This document shows, piece after piece, positions 53,573-62,680 of a DNA stretch of 64,000 nt. This stretch comes from G963675935 sp963675935. Its GTDB lineage: Bacteria > Planctomycetota > Planctomycetia > Pirellulales > Thermoguttaceae. The translations under genes were made by a program, and so were the position numbers. The notes below the pieces were generated by a model that made no database searches, was not told where the DNA came from, and saw nothing but the letters and a program-made list of their open reading frames with translations. Position 1 is the first letter of the stretch, and every line of letters starts with the position of its first letter. The stretch is taken from NCBI GenBank assembly GCA_963675935.2, contig CAXXPV010000003.1:1116001-1180000 (forward strand), given 5' to 3'.

Positions 53573-56500
53573 ATGTCCACCGACTCCACCAACAACGAAC
53601 TTCCGAAACAATACGACCACGCCGCGGCCCAAGATCGCTGGTATCCGTTCTGGGAAGAAAACGGTTACTTCCATAGCGAGCCTAGCCCTCTGCGTCCGCC
53701 CTACGCCATCGTCATTCCGCCGCCTAATGTGACCGGCGCGTTGCATCTTGGCCACGCCTTGAACAACACGCTGCAAGACATCCTCATTCGTCAAAAACGG
53801 ATGCAGGGTTTCGAGACGCTTTGGATGCCGGGCACCGATCACGCGGGCATCGCCACGCAGGCGGTCGTCGAGCGGCGATTGCTTAGCGAGGAAAAGCTGA
53901 GCCGGCACCAGCTTGGCCGCCAGGGTTTGGTCGATCGCATTTGGCAGTGGAAGAAGGAATATGAAGTACGGATCATCGGCCAGTTGAAGCAGATGGGCTG
54001 TAGCTGCGATTGGCAGCGCACGCGATTCACGCTCGACGAGGTTTGCGCCCGCGCGGTGCGAGAGACGTTTTTCTCGCTGTTCAAGGAAGGCCGCATCTAT
54101 CGCGGCAAGCGGCTGGTTAATTGGGATACGTACTTGCAAACGGCCGTCAGCGACGACGAGGTGATCCATGAGCCGGTGAAGGGGCATTTCTGGCATTTTT
54201 CATATCCCGTGGTCAATCCGCGTTCGGGCCAGCCGTCGCACGTGACCATCGCCACGACTCGGCCGGAAACGATGCTGGGCGATACGGCCGTCGCGGTGCA
54301 TCCCGATCCCGCCGGCGCGCTCAAGAAGGCCGAAAACGAACTGCGCGAGCGGTTGGCCGCCGCTCCGGCGAAGGAGCAGCCCGACATTCAAGCACAGATT
54401 GACGAAATCGAGCGGCGGCGCGTCGAGATGTTGCCGCAGTTGGAAATGCTGCGCGACATGGCCCTCGCTGGCGTGCTGTTGGAACTCCCGTTGACCGGAC
54501 GAAAGATTCCGCTCATTACAGACGAGTGGGCGAAACCGGAGCTTGGTTCCGGCTGCGTGAAGATCACGCCGGCGCACGACGCGAACGACTACGACGTGTG
54601 GCAGCGTCATCTGGAGATTGGCGCGATCAACATTCTGAATCCCGACGGCACGCTGAACGACAACGTGCCGGAAAAGTATCGCGGTTTGGTCGTGAAAAAG
54701 GCGAGAGACTTGGTCGTGGCCGATTTGGAAGCGGCCGGTTTGGTCGTCGAGATCGAGGACCGCGACATCGAGCTGGCGCACAGCGACCGCTCGAAGACGC
54801 CGATCGAGCCGTACCTAGCCGATCAGTGGTTTATTCGCATGGAGGAGTTGGCCCAAACGGCGATGGACGCCGTGATTGACGGGCGAGTGAAGATTTTTCC
54901 AGAACGCTACGCGAAGGGTTATCTCGATTGGCTCGGCGAGAAGCGCGATTGGCCCATCGGCCGGCAGCTTTGGTGGGGACACAGGATTCCGGTGTGGTAC
55001 TGCAAAACGGCCACGGAGTCCGAGCTTCAAGCCGCGTTCGCCGGGCGCGACGACGTGACCTGGAATCGCGACGAATCGACGGGCCAATGGTTGATTTGCG
55101 TCGAGCATGGCGAGTTGGCCGAAGACGCGGTGCCCGGCCACGCGATTGTTCAAGAATCCGACGTTTTGGACACTTGGTTCAGTTCCGCCCTCTGGCCCCA
55201 TTCGACGCTCGGCTGGCCGGAGCAGACCGAGGAGTTGAAGTATTACTATCCGACCAACGTGTTGATTACGAGCCGTGACATCATCACGCTCTGGGTCGCC
55301 CGGATGGTGTTGATGGGCCTGCACAATGTGGGGAAAGTGCCGTTTCCCGAGGTTTTCATCCATCCGAAAATTTTGGACGGTTTCGGCGAGGGCATGTCGA
55401 AATCGAAGGGCAACGGCGTCGATCCGATCGACGTGATCGAGAAGTTCGGGGCCGACGCCCTGCGGTTCGGGCTGGCCTATTTGACCACCGAGACGCAAGA
55501 CGTGCGGATGCCGGTCGAGTTCGAGTGTCCGCACTGCGAGAAAACGATCGAGCAGACCCGCGAGAATCGCACGAAGCCGACGGTGAAGTGCAAGCATTGC
55601 GGCGAGCGTTTTTCGACGCAATGGGCCGAGAAGCCGGAAGACAAGGCGTTGCCGCGCGGGTCGGTCGTGAGCGAGCGGTTCGAGTTGGCGCGGAATTTCT
55701 GCAACAAACTTTGGAACGCCTCGCGGTTCGCGATGATGAACCTCGACGGTTTCGATCCCGGCCCGGTGGCCGACGACGAATTGTGCGTCGAGGATGCGTG
55801 GATTTTGAGTCGGCTTTCGACGGTGACGCAGGCGGTGACCGATGCGTTGGCGGAGTATCGTTTTGCCGACGCCGCCCGCGTGCTATACGATTTCGCGTGG
55901 GACGAGTTTTGCAGTTTTTACGTCGAGATGGTAAAGGGCCGGCTTCAGAACGAAAACGATCGGGCCGTGGCCCAGCGGGTTTTGGCTCACACGCTCGACA
56001 CGCTGCTGCGGCTTTTGCATCCGATGATTCCGTTCCTGACGGAAGAGGTTTGGCAGCGTTTGGGCCAGTTCGCGCCCGAGCGAGGGCTTGGCGAACAAGA
56101 GCCGGCGGCCGAGAGCATTATGTTGGCCCCTTGGCCGGACTACGATCCGTTGCGGCAAGACCCGGAGATCGAGGCGCAGTTTGCTCGGTTTCAAGAGGTG
56201 CTTCGGGCGGTGCGCGACATTCGGGCCCGTCAGGGCGTGGCGCCGAAGACGCCGCTACAGTTCGCGGTTCGTTGCGACGCCGCGACGCGCGACCTCATCG
56301 AGCCGATGGGCGTTTATTTCGAGACGATGGCCAACGCCCGGGCGACGGTCTTCGGACCCGACACTGTTGCGCCGGCTTTCAGCGCGAACGTCGCGATTTC
56401 AGGCGGCATGGAGGTGTATGTCGATCTGGCCGATCTGATTGACGTGCCGGCCGAGATCGCCCGGAAGGAGCAGGAGGTTGAAAAGCTCAAAGGTTTTATC

Positions 56501-56647
56501 GCGTCGAAGGAGAAGAAGCTGCAAAATGCAAATTTCGTCGATCGCGCCCCGGCCGACGTGGTTCAAAAGGAGCGTGACAGCCTGAAGGAGTTGCAGGACC
56601 AATTGGCCGCGGCGCGGGAAGTGCTAACGCGGCTGGCGGCGAAGTGA
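53573..56647 (+). CDS. valS: Valyl-tRNA synthetase
   Basis: A 1024-aa class I synthetase. HLGH at residues 58-61 (NVTGALHLGHALNNT) and MSKSKGN at 608-614 form the ATP site; TTRPETMLGDTAVAVHPDP near residue 222 is the editing domain, which holds a 70-residue insertion. At residues 651-676 two CxxC pairs (FECPHCEKTIE and VKCKHCGERF) form a zinc ribbon not found in E. coli ValS. The C-terminal coiled coil is at 955-1024. It is longer than the usual 880-950 aa. Confidence 0.96.
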   Translation: MSTDSTNNELPKQYDHAAAQDRWYPFWEENGYFHSEPSPLRPPYAIVIPPPNVTGALHLGHALNNTLQDILIRQKRMQGFETLWMPGTDHAGIATQAVVERRLLSEEKLSRHQLGRQGLVDRIWQWKKEYEVRIIGQLKQMGCSCDWQRTRFTLDEVCARAVRETFFSLFKEGRIYRGKRLVNWDTYLQTAVSDDEVIHEPVKGHFWHFSYPVVNPRSGQPSHVTIATTRPETMLGDTAVAVHPDPAGALKKAENELRERLAAAPAKEQPDIQAQIDEIERRRVEMLPQLEMLRDMALAGVLLELPLTGRKIPLITDEWAKPELGSGCVKITPAHDANDYDVWQRHLEIGAINILNPDGTLNDNVPEKYRGLVVKKARDLVVADLEAAGLVVEIEDRDIELAHSDRSKTPIEPYLADQWFIRMEELAQTAMDAVIDGRVKIFPERYAKGYLDWLGEKRDWPIGRQLWWGHRIPVWYCKTATESELQAAFAGRDDVTWNRDESTGQWLICVEHGELAEDAVPGHAIVQESDVLDTWFSSALWPHSTLGWPEQTEELKYYYPTNVLITSRDIITLWVARMVLMGLHNVGKVPFPEVFIHPKILDGFGEGMSKSKGNGVDPIDVIEKFGADALRFGLAYLTTETQDVRMPVEFECPHCEKTIEQTRENRTKPTVKCKHCGERFSTQWAEKPEDKALPRGSVVSERFELARNFCNKLWNASRFAMMNLDGFDPGPVADDELCVEDAWILSRLSTVTQAVTDALAEYRFADAARVLYDFAWDEFCSFYVEMVKGRLQNENDRAVAQRVLAHTLDTLLRLLHPMIPFLTEEVWQRLGQFAPERGLGEQEPAAESIMLAPWPDYDPLRQDPEIEAQFARFQEVLRAVRDIRARQGVAPKTPLQFAVRCDAATRDLIEPMGVYFETMANARATVFGPDTVAPAFSANVAISGGMEVYVDLADLIDVPAEIARKEQEVEKLKGFIASKEKKLQNANFVDRAPADVVQKERDSLKELQDQLAAAREVLTRLAAK

Positions 56648-56689
56648 GCGTAGGTTATGCTTCAGTATAACCTACACCGACCAGTTGGC

Positions 56690-57109
56690 TTACGCGAACG
56701 GATTGACGACGGTGACGGAATCGTACAGAGCGCCCGGAGTGAGATCCTCGCTGTATAGCGTGTGAACGCCGGCCTCGATGCAGGCTGCCACCAACATGGC
56801 GTCCCAATGGGAAAGGCTGTAGCGAGAACTCAGATCCAACGATTTTCTCAAGACCGGCTTGGCCGGAAGAACGCAACGGAACATCGCCTCCAATCGGTTG
56901 AAGTTTTCCAGGATTTCTTGCCGGTTGATGCGTCCCTCGTTTTCCCAGCGCCGGAGACAGTTCAGAAATTCCGCGGCAACCTGCCAGATCAGAACGGTTT
57001 CGACGTCTTCATGGACAAGGTAGTCCAGCAACTCGACGGCTTTGGCCTGCTTTCGCGGTTCGTCGCGATCCATGAAGTAAACGAAAACGTTCGTGTCAAC
57101 GGCGTTCAT
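56690..57109 (-). CDS. PIN-domain toxin (VapC-type)
   Basis: A 139-aa PIN-fold ribonuclease with the acidic metal site: Asp5 in AVDTNVFVYFMD, Glu in QVAAEFLNCL near residue 46, Asp in SHWDAMLVAACIEAG near residue 103 and the Ser-Glu-Asp strand TLYSEDLTPG. VapC toxins cleave tRNA or rRNA. The ATG at 57109 overlaps the antitoxin gene by 14 bases. Confidence 0.88.
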   Translation of the reverse strand: MNAVDTNVFVYFMDRDEPRKQAKAVELLDYLVHEDVETVLIWQVAAEFLNCLRRWENEGRINRQEILENFNRLEAMFRCVLPAKPVLRKSLDLSSRYSLSHWDAMLVAACIEAGVHTLYSEDLTPGALYDSVTVVNPFA

Positions 57110-57320
57110 GCAATTCGTCCCGAGTGTATCGTTGTCCGCCGGCATGAACGGGATGTTCCTCGCAGAACGCCTTCCAGGCATCCAGCCCGGCGCCGAACCG
57201 AGACCGCCAGCCCTCGATAGGCTCGACGGCCACGCGCACGCGGCTTTGATCCGGCAAGTCGAGCGGCTGGTCAAGCGTCAAGACACCTGCCACCACGGTT
57301 CCGGTCGTCTCTGTTATCAT
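57096..57320 (-). CDS. Antitoxin of the PIN toxin
   Basis: A 74-aa protein starting MITETTGTVVAGVLTLDQPL, a short beta-barrel-type segment (xGxVxxGxLxLDxPLxLPDxSRVxVxVEP), with a polar toxin-binding tail (GGQRYTRDELHERR). It is the first gene of the pair and probably autoregulates it. Confidence 0.75.
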   Translation of the reverse strand: MITETTGTVVAGVLTLDQPLDLPDQSRVRVAVEPIEGWRSRFGAGLDAWKAFCEEHPVHAGGQRYTRDELHERR

Positions 57321-57419
57321 GGTTGTTCTCCAAGACATGCCACCCGCCACACTCTACCCATTATACTACGCACCGGCGACCGAGAAAAGCATGAGCCGGA
57401 GCGCAACACAGGCGAACTG

Positions 57420-57487
57420 CAAAGTAGAGCGGAATTCATTCCGCCGGCAGAGTAAATGGCGATGAAATGAAATCAACTCCGTTCTAC
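57420..57487. repeat. Degenerate copy of the csrA-type repeat
   Basis: gcaaagtagagcggaattcat...ttctacg matches the copies near 42231 and, more loosely, 7979, but the internal arm has lost exact pairing. Confidence 0.65.
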
Positions 57488-57627
57488 GAATGACTGCGCA
57501 ATTCTCCTGTTTCGCACTAGGCGAACCTTGCCTGGTAAGCTAGAATTGGGGAGGTGAGATTGTCTCCTCGCAAAGGGTGAAAACACGCGTTTGGACCCAA
57601 TTGCACAAACTATCGTGAGTAGCGGCA

Positions 57628-58269
57628 ATGGAAAAACGATGCTGGCCGTGGGGGCGAATGGTGGCAGGCACGGTGGCTGGCATCATTCTCTGCTTCGCTG
57701 TCAGTTTTTTCGTTGCTAGTGTAGAGTCGCGGCAAGGGGCTGACGCGGCAAAAACCGCCGAGCCGTGCCGCCTTCAAGTGGACCTCTCGAAACCCGGCGA
57801 TTACTCGGGAAAGTTTTGCCAGACGTTTGTCAACGCCCATTGCAACTATCTGCAAATCTTGGTGGAACCGCCACTCGCCTCGGCGGATGATGCCGTTGCA
57901 ATCGTCAAAGGCTTGCGGGGAAACTATTCGATTGTTGCTTCCAACGGAAATGCCGTTGAAAAACGCAACTTTGAATCATCCGATATACATGGCATTCCGT
58001 TAGCCGATCGCGATCATTGGGTTCCGGCAATCGATTTTGGCAACCTTCCCAAAGGTGATTACACGATAATATTTGTTATCGAAGAAGGCGCTCCGCAGTT
58101 GTCGGGCATTCCCCAGGTGATTGTTGGACATTATGCTCTCTGTGGAATGGAATACGTGATCTCGACGGTTGAGGGGTGGCTTGGAATCGGCTGTAGTATT
58201 GTTGCTGGAATAATTATTCTGGTGATCGTCATTGCATCGTGGATAGATCGGCCGCCGATGACACTGTAG
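57628..58269 (+). CDS. Hypothetical protein with two TM helices
   Basis: A 213-aa protein with TM helices at about residues 11-31 (MVAGTVAGIILCFAVSFFVA) and 185-206 (IGCSIVAGIIILVIVIASWI) and a beta-rich periplasmic domain between (HCNYLQILVEPPL, LPKGDYTIIFVIEEGAPQ). No family was recognised. It lies 25 bases before ppk and may be co-transcribed with it. Confidence 0.6.
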   Translation: MEKRCWPWGRMVAGTVAGIILCFAVSFFVASVESRQGADAAKTAEPCRLQVDLSKPGDYSGKFCQTFVNAHCNYLQILVEPPLASADDAVAIVKGLRGNYSIVASNGNAVEKRNFESSDIHGIPLADRDHWVPAIDFGNLPKGDYTIIFVIEEGAPQLSGIPQVIVGHYALCGMEYVISTVEGWLGIGCSIVAGIIILVIVIASWIDRPPMTL

Positions 58270-58294
58270 CCGTTTCATAATGTGAGTCTAGGAC

Positions 58295-60475
58295 ATGCCC
58301 AAACTTTCCCTCAAATCGCCGAACTTGTTCATCAACCGCGAGTTGAGCTGGCTGGAGTTCAACGACCGCGTGCTGCGCGAGGGACTCGATCCCGACCTGC
58401 CGCTGCTCGAACGGTTGAAATTCCTGGCCATCGTTGGCTCGAACCTCGACGAGTTCTTCCTCGTCCGCGTGGCGTGGCTCATGCGTCTCCGGGCGGCGAA
58501 GTCGCGGCGGCGCGATCCCTCGGGCATGACCGCCGCCGAACAACTCGCGGCCATCTCCCGGCGTGTCCACCGGATGGTCAAGGAACAATCCGACGGCATC
58601 CGCGACGTGTTCGCCAAACTGGCCGAACACGGCTTGCACATCTGGCGGCGCGACGATTGGACCGACGAGCATCGGCAATTCGCCGCGGCCTATTTTTCTC
58701 GGGAAATCGAGCCGATTCTCACGCCGCTGGCCGTCGAACAGTTAAAGCCGACCCCGCTGCTGCCGAATCTGCAATTGCATATCGCGGGACTGTTGGAGCC
58801 GCAAGGGGGACAGTCCCATTTTCGCGGCGATCAGGCTGGTTCGCAAAACAATGTCCGTGGCGCCGCGAAAATTGGGACAGTCCCCGACGGCCGCGTCGTC
58901 GTCGTGCCGGTGCCGAGCCAGTTGCCGCGCTGGGTGACGCTGCCCTCGGACAGCGAAACGCATCTTGCCCGATTGGTCGATGTGATCGCGGCGAACTTGG
59001 GAACAATATTTCCAGGCAGCGAAGTGGCCGCCACCGCGATGTTTCGCATCGGCCGTGATGCCGATGTGATTCTCCAAGACGACGAAGAGATCGACGACCT
59101 GTTGCATGCGATGGAGGAAGTGGTGTTGTCGCGGCGGCGGCGCTCGCCTGTGCGGCTCTCGCTCTCGGCCCGGCCCGATCCTCGCCTGCGAAAGTGGCTG
59201 ACCGATTGGCTGAAGCTCGACGACGAACAGGTTTATGAAATCGACGGCCCGTTGGAGTCGGCCTCTCTGATGGAGCTTGTCAATCGGCGAGGGTTCGACG
59301 ACTTGAAGATCGACGACTGGCCCCCGCAAACGCCGCGCGATCTGATCGGCGCCGACGATCTTTGGCAAGCCGTGCAAGACCACGACGTGCTGCTATTCCA
59401 TCCTTACGAGAGTTTCGACCCGGTGGTGAAGCTGATCGAGCAGGCGGCCGAAGACCCCGGCGTGCTGGCGATCAAGCAGACGCTGTATCGCACGAGCGGC
59501 GACTCGCCGATCATCGGTGCGTTGGCCCGGGCGGCGAAAAACGGCAAGGAAGTCGTGGTGCTCGTCGAGTTGAAGGCCCGATTTGACGAGTGGCGCAACG
59601 TCAATTGGGCCCGCCGACTCGAAGACGCCGGCGCGCATGTCATCTACGGCATCGCCGGTTTCAAGACGCACTCGAAGGCCCTGCTGATTGTCCGCCGCGA
59701 GCAAGGCCGCATCCATCGCTACGTCCACTTGGCCACAGGCAACTACAACGACCGCACCGCGAGGATGTACTCCGACATCGGACTGCTGACCTGCGATCGG
59801 GAGATCGCCTCCGACGTGTCGGCGTTTTTCAACCTGCTGACCGGCTGCTCGGAGTCGGTCGGCTGGCTGAAGCTGGCCGTCGCGCCCATCGGGCTGCGGC
59901 AAAAATTCCTCGACCTGATCGAACGCGAAATCCAGGCGTCCACCGCCGATCGGCCGGGCCTGATTATGGCCAAGGTCAATTCGCTGCAAGACCCGGAAAT
60001 ATGCAGGGCCTTGTGCCGGGCGAGCCAGGCGGGCGTCAAGGTCATGTTGAACGTGCGCGGCATCTGCTGTCTGCGCCCCGGTGTGCCCGGCGCGTCCGAC
60101 AATATCGAGGTCCGCTCGATCGTCGATCGTTTTCTGGAACATTCCCGGGTGTTCTATTTCCGCAACGGCGGCCATGAAGAGGTTTATCTCAGCAGCGCTG
60201 ATTGGATGCGGCGGAATTTGAGCAAGCGGATCGAGCTGCTCTTTCCCGTGGGCGACCCCGGCCATCGTCGCCGCTTGATCGACGCCCTGGAAACGTACTT
60301 CGCCGATAATGTGAAGGCGTGGCGTCTGGCGAGCGACGGCGTTTATGGGCGTGTCGCCCGGAAAGGCCCTCGCGTCCGGTCGCAACAGAAGTTCTATCGG
60401 GAAGCGGTCGAGGCGGTTCGTGACGCGGCGAACGCCGCGCCGCAGTTTCGCCCGCTGGTTCGGCCGAAGACGTAA
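58295..60475 (+). CDS. ppk: Polyphosphate kinase 1
   Basis: A 726-aa enzyme that makes polyphosphate from ATP. Standard segments are NRELSWLEFNDRVLREG at residues 14-30, LLFHPYESFDPVVKLIEQAA, the autophosphorylated His459 in GIAGFKTHSKALL and the second active-site His in LEHSRVFYFRNGGHEEVYLSSADWM. Residues 171-197 are an in-frame palindromic repeat in the loop between the N and H domains. Transcription may continue into a repeat-rich 3' region. Confidence 0.96.
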   Translation: MPKLSLKSPNLFINRELSWLEFNDRVLREGLDPDLPLLERLKFLAIVGSNLDEFFLVRVAWLMRLRAAKSRRRDPSGMTAAEQLAAISRRVHRMVKEQSDGIRDVFAKLAEHGLHIWRRDDWTDEHRQFAAAYFSREIEPILTPLAVEQLKPTPLLPNLQLHIAGLLEPQGGQSHFRGDQAGSQNNVRGAAKIGTVPDGRVVVVPVPSQLPRWVTLPSDSETHLARLVDVIAANLGTIFPGSEVAATAMFRIGRDADVILQDDEEIDDLLHAMEEVVLSRRRRSPVRLSLSARPDPRLRKWLTDWLKLDDEQVYEIDGPLESASLMELVNRRGFDDLKIDDWPPQTPRDLIGADDLWQAVQDHDVLLFHPYESFDPVVKLIEQAAEDPGVLAIKQTLYRTSGDSPIIGALARAAKNGKEVVVLVELKARFDEWRNVNWARRLEDAGAHVIYGIAGFKTHSKALLIVRREQGRIHRYVHLATGNYNDRTARMYSDIGLLTCDREIASDVSAFFNLLTGCSESVGWLKLAVAPIGLRQKFLDLIEREIQASTADRPGLIMAKVNSLQDPEICRALCRASQAGVKVMLNVRGICCLRPGVPGASDNIEVRSIVDRFLEHSRVFYFRNGGHEEVYLSSADWMRRNLSKRIELLFPVGDPGHRRRLIDALETYFADNVKAWRLASDGVYGRVARKGPRVRSQQKFYREAVEAVRDAANAAPQFRPLVRPKT
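58805..58885. repeat. In-frame palindromic element inside ppk
   Basis: gggggacagtcccattttcg (58805-58824) plus gcggcg pairs with cgccgcgaaaattgggacag and tcccc (58861-58885) with one mismatch and one indel. It is translated as QGGQSHFRGDQAGSQNNVRG and further residues, between LLEP and VVVVPVPSQL. Confidence 0.85.
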
Positions 60476-60631
60476 AAATAATTCACAAGGACAACCACGA
60501 AATACACGAAATACACGAAAAACCGAAGATGTAAAAATAATTCACAAGGATAACCACGAAATACACGAAAAGCCGAAGATGTAAAAATAATTCACAAGGA
60601 CAACCACGAAATACACGAAATACACGAAAGG
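60465..60631. repeat. Three direct repeats after ppk (ccacgaaatacacgaaa type)
   Basis: A unit of about 50-60 bases, ccgaagatgtaaaaataattcac followed by aaggacaaccacgaaata and cacgaaa motifs, is repeated three times (about 60465, 60523 and 60573). The first unit contains the ppk stop codon. The complementary sequence tttcgtgtatttcgtgg occurs at 60715-60745 and, in part, at 60765-60780, so the region can fold back on itself. Confidence 0.85.
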
Positions 60632-60818
60632 AAGAGAGAGGAGGGAGAAATATAATTCATTGACCATGAGAGCTTTTTTTCATTTTTCATCCACCGCATC
60701 TTTTCGTGTCTTTATCTTTTCGTGTATTTCGTGTATTTCGTGGTAGCCAGCATTTTTATCTTTTTTGTATTTCGTGGTAGCCAGCATCTTCATCATCTTT
60801 CGCGTATTTTGGGGTAGT
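60632..60818. other. AT-rich gap between ppk and pabB
   Basis: 187 bases of AT-rich sequence with complementary arms to the preceding direct repeats (ttttcgtgtatttcgtgtat). The genes converge here, so it is the shared 3' region. No ORF is supportable. Confidence 0.6.
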
Positions 60819-62267
60819 TTATGGAGTGAGTGCCCGTAGCAGCCCCTCGGCCTTGTGCCACGTCTCTTCGTATTCCTGCTCCGGCGTCGAGTCGGCCACG
60901 ATGCCGCCGCCGACGGGAAACTGCCACCAGCCGAGGCCGGCCGTGATCGTGCGAATCAAAATGCTCAAGTCGAGCGAGCCATCGAAGCCGAGATAGCCCA
61001 ATGAGCCGCAATATGGCCCGCGGGCGGTCGGCTCCAACTCGGCGATAATCTCCATCGCACGAATTTTCGGCGCGCCGGTGATCGAGCCGCCGGGAAACGA
61101 GGCTCGCAACAAATCGATCGGCGAGCGGTCGTCACGCAGCCGGCCGTGGACCGACGAGACCAGATGCAAAACGTGCTGATAGGCCTCGATCTGGCAGAGT
61201 TGCCCGACGCGAACGCTGCCGATCTGGCAAACCCGCCCCAGGTCGTTTCGCATGAGATCGACGATCATCACGTTTTCGGCGCGGTCCTTCTCGCTGGCCA
61301 AAAGCTCGGCTTCAGCCGCGCGATCAAGGGTTGAGTTGCCCGAGCGCGGGCGAGTGCCCTTGATCGGCCGCGTCTCGACCTCGCGATCGACGACGCTGAG
61401 GAATCGTTCGGGCGATGCGCTGACGATCTGAAATTCGCCCAAATCGAAGAAACCGGCGAACGGGGCGGGATTGCAACGGCGCAGTCGGCGGTAGAGCGAA
61501 ACGGCGTCGTCGCGGGCAGGCGCGAGCAGCCGCTGGGCGAGATTCACCTGAAACACGTCGCCGGCGGCAATGTAGTCGATCACTCGGCGGACGGCGGCAA
61601 GATACTCGTCCTTCGAGAAATTGCTGGTTACGCCCAGGCGCGACTGTTTAGCCGGCGAGCTTGCACGCCGCGTTTTGGTGGGACATTCCACGCGGCGAGC
61701 AAGCTCGCTGGCTAAATGGTCGCGCATCGTGTGGTGAAAATCAGCGATCCAGTCTCGCATTTGTTCGAGCCGTTGCCGAGCGCGGCGAAGGCGAGCCGCG
61801 GACTCGACTTCGGGAAATCCCTGGGAAATGATCCATGCCTTGTCCGAGAGATGATCGAACGCCACGACCACGTCGTATAGCCCGATGGCCAGGGCAGGCG
61901 CGCCGAACTCGTCGATCTTGGGCGTCGGCGCCCGTTCGAGACTGCGTCCCAGATCGTAGCTGAACAGTCCGGCGGCCCCGCCGCGGAAAGGTGGCAAATC
62001 GGGGGTGTTTTGTGGCTGTTGAGTAGAACAAGAAAACGGCCGCAGCCGCTCTTCCAGCATCCCTAGGGCATCGCTGCCATCGGCCGGGGCCTGCACAAAA
62101 TCGAAAGGGTCGGCTGCCACGAACGAGTAGCGGCCCAACGTCGGGTGCGGCATGGCGCTGTCGAGAAACAGGCAGTGCGGCAGATGTGCCAGTCGGAGGA
62201 ACACGTCCTCCGGCTCCGGCGCCGGCACGATCTCCTCGATCAGAGGCAATAAAAGGTTAGGTATCAT
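60819..62267 (-). CDS. pabB: Aminodeoxychorismate synthase component I
   Basis: A 482-aa chorismate-utilising enzyme. The conserved catalytic domain has GDVFQVNLAQRL, PIKGTRPR (about residues 297-304; PabB has Lys where anthranilate synthase TrpE has Ala), SEKDRAENVMIVDLMRNDLGRV, and SFPGGSITGAPKIRAMEII near the end. It makes the 4-amino-4-deoxychorismate precursor of folate. The ATG at 62267 was taken instead of a frame-extending start at 62321. Residues 184-208 are an in-frame repeat. No pabA is close by. Confidence 0.92.
   Translation of the reverse strand: MIPNLLLPLIEEIVPAPEPEDVFLRLAHLPHCLFLDSAMPHPTLGRYSFVAADPFDFVQAPADGSDALGMLEERLRPFSCSTQQPQNTPDLPPFRGGAAGLFSYDLGRSLERAPTPKIDEFGAPALAIGLYDVVVAFDHLSDKAWIISQGFPEVESAARLRRARQRLEQMRDWIADFHHTMRDHLASELARRVECPTKTRRASSPAKQSRLGVTSNFSKDEYLAAVRRVIDYIAAGDVFQVNLAQRLLAPARDDAVSLYRRLRRCNPAPFAGFFDLGEFQIVSASPERFLSVVDREVETRPIKGTRPRSGNSTLDRAAEAELLASEKDRAENVMIVDLMRNDLGRVCQIGSVRVGQLCQIEAYQHVLHLVSSVHGRLRDDRSPIDLLRASFPGGSITGAPKIRAMEIIAELEPTARGPYCGSLGYLGFDGSLDLSILIRTITAGLGWWQFPVGGGIVADSTPEQEYEETWHKAEGLLRALTP
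61646..61716. repeat. In-frame palindromic element inside pabB
   Basis: gtttagccggcgagcttgca (61646-61665) and its continuation to cgccgcg pair with cgcggcgagcaagctcgctg and gctaaa (61691-61716) with few mismatches. It is the same type as the intergenic palindromes at 21972, 39326 and 45459. On the coding strand it is read as LASELARRVECPTKTRRASSP and so on. Confidence 0.85.
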
Positions 62268-62401
62268 CTGAGTGTGTGAAGATGGGGTGGATGCGCAACG
62301 ATAGTAAGTTGTAGCGGTCAAATAGAATATATCGGGAGATCGCTATTCTTGAGATGTCCGTCATCAGGTATCATGGGAGTCAACTGGAAGGACTCAGACG
62401 A

Positions 62402-62680
62402 ATGGATGGATTCTACTCGCCCGTGGCATTATGGCTACTCATGGCCTTGCAATTCCTCGGCATAATGAGCGCGTGTGCGGCCCGGTTTAGCGAAGGCACC
62501 CCACGCCAGAGGTTGAGCCAGGGCATGTTTCTTGGGATACTGCCACTTATGGGTTGTTCTACAATGGTCGCATTTGCGATTGGACCTGGCTGTTGGCTGG
62601 CCTGCGCCACGACACTTGCGGTCATGGTTTTGACGGTCACCTGCGACTTCCGAAGTAGTCGAGAATCATCGACATGGTGA
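62402..62680 (+). CDS. Small hypothetical membrane protein
   Basis: A 92-aa protein with hydrophobic segments at about residues 8-23, 41-59 and 61-78 (PVALWLLMALQFLGIMSA; MFLGILPLMGCSTMVAFAIG; CWLACATTLAVMVLTVTCDF). No family was recognised. It is divergent from pabB. The ATG at 62402 was chosen; an ORF extension to 62354 overlaps the divergent promoter region. Confidence 0.55.
   Translation: MDGFYSPVALWLLMALQFLGIMSACAARFSEGTPRQRLSQGMFLGILPLMGCSTMVAFAIGPGCWLACATTLAVMVLTVTCDFRSSRESSTW

Noticed and set aside
61646..61716. Frameshift or sequencing error in pabB at the repeat
   Set aside because: The frame is open through the repeat and conserved motifs continue on both sides in the same frame.
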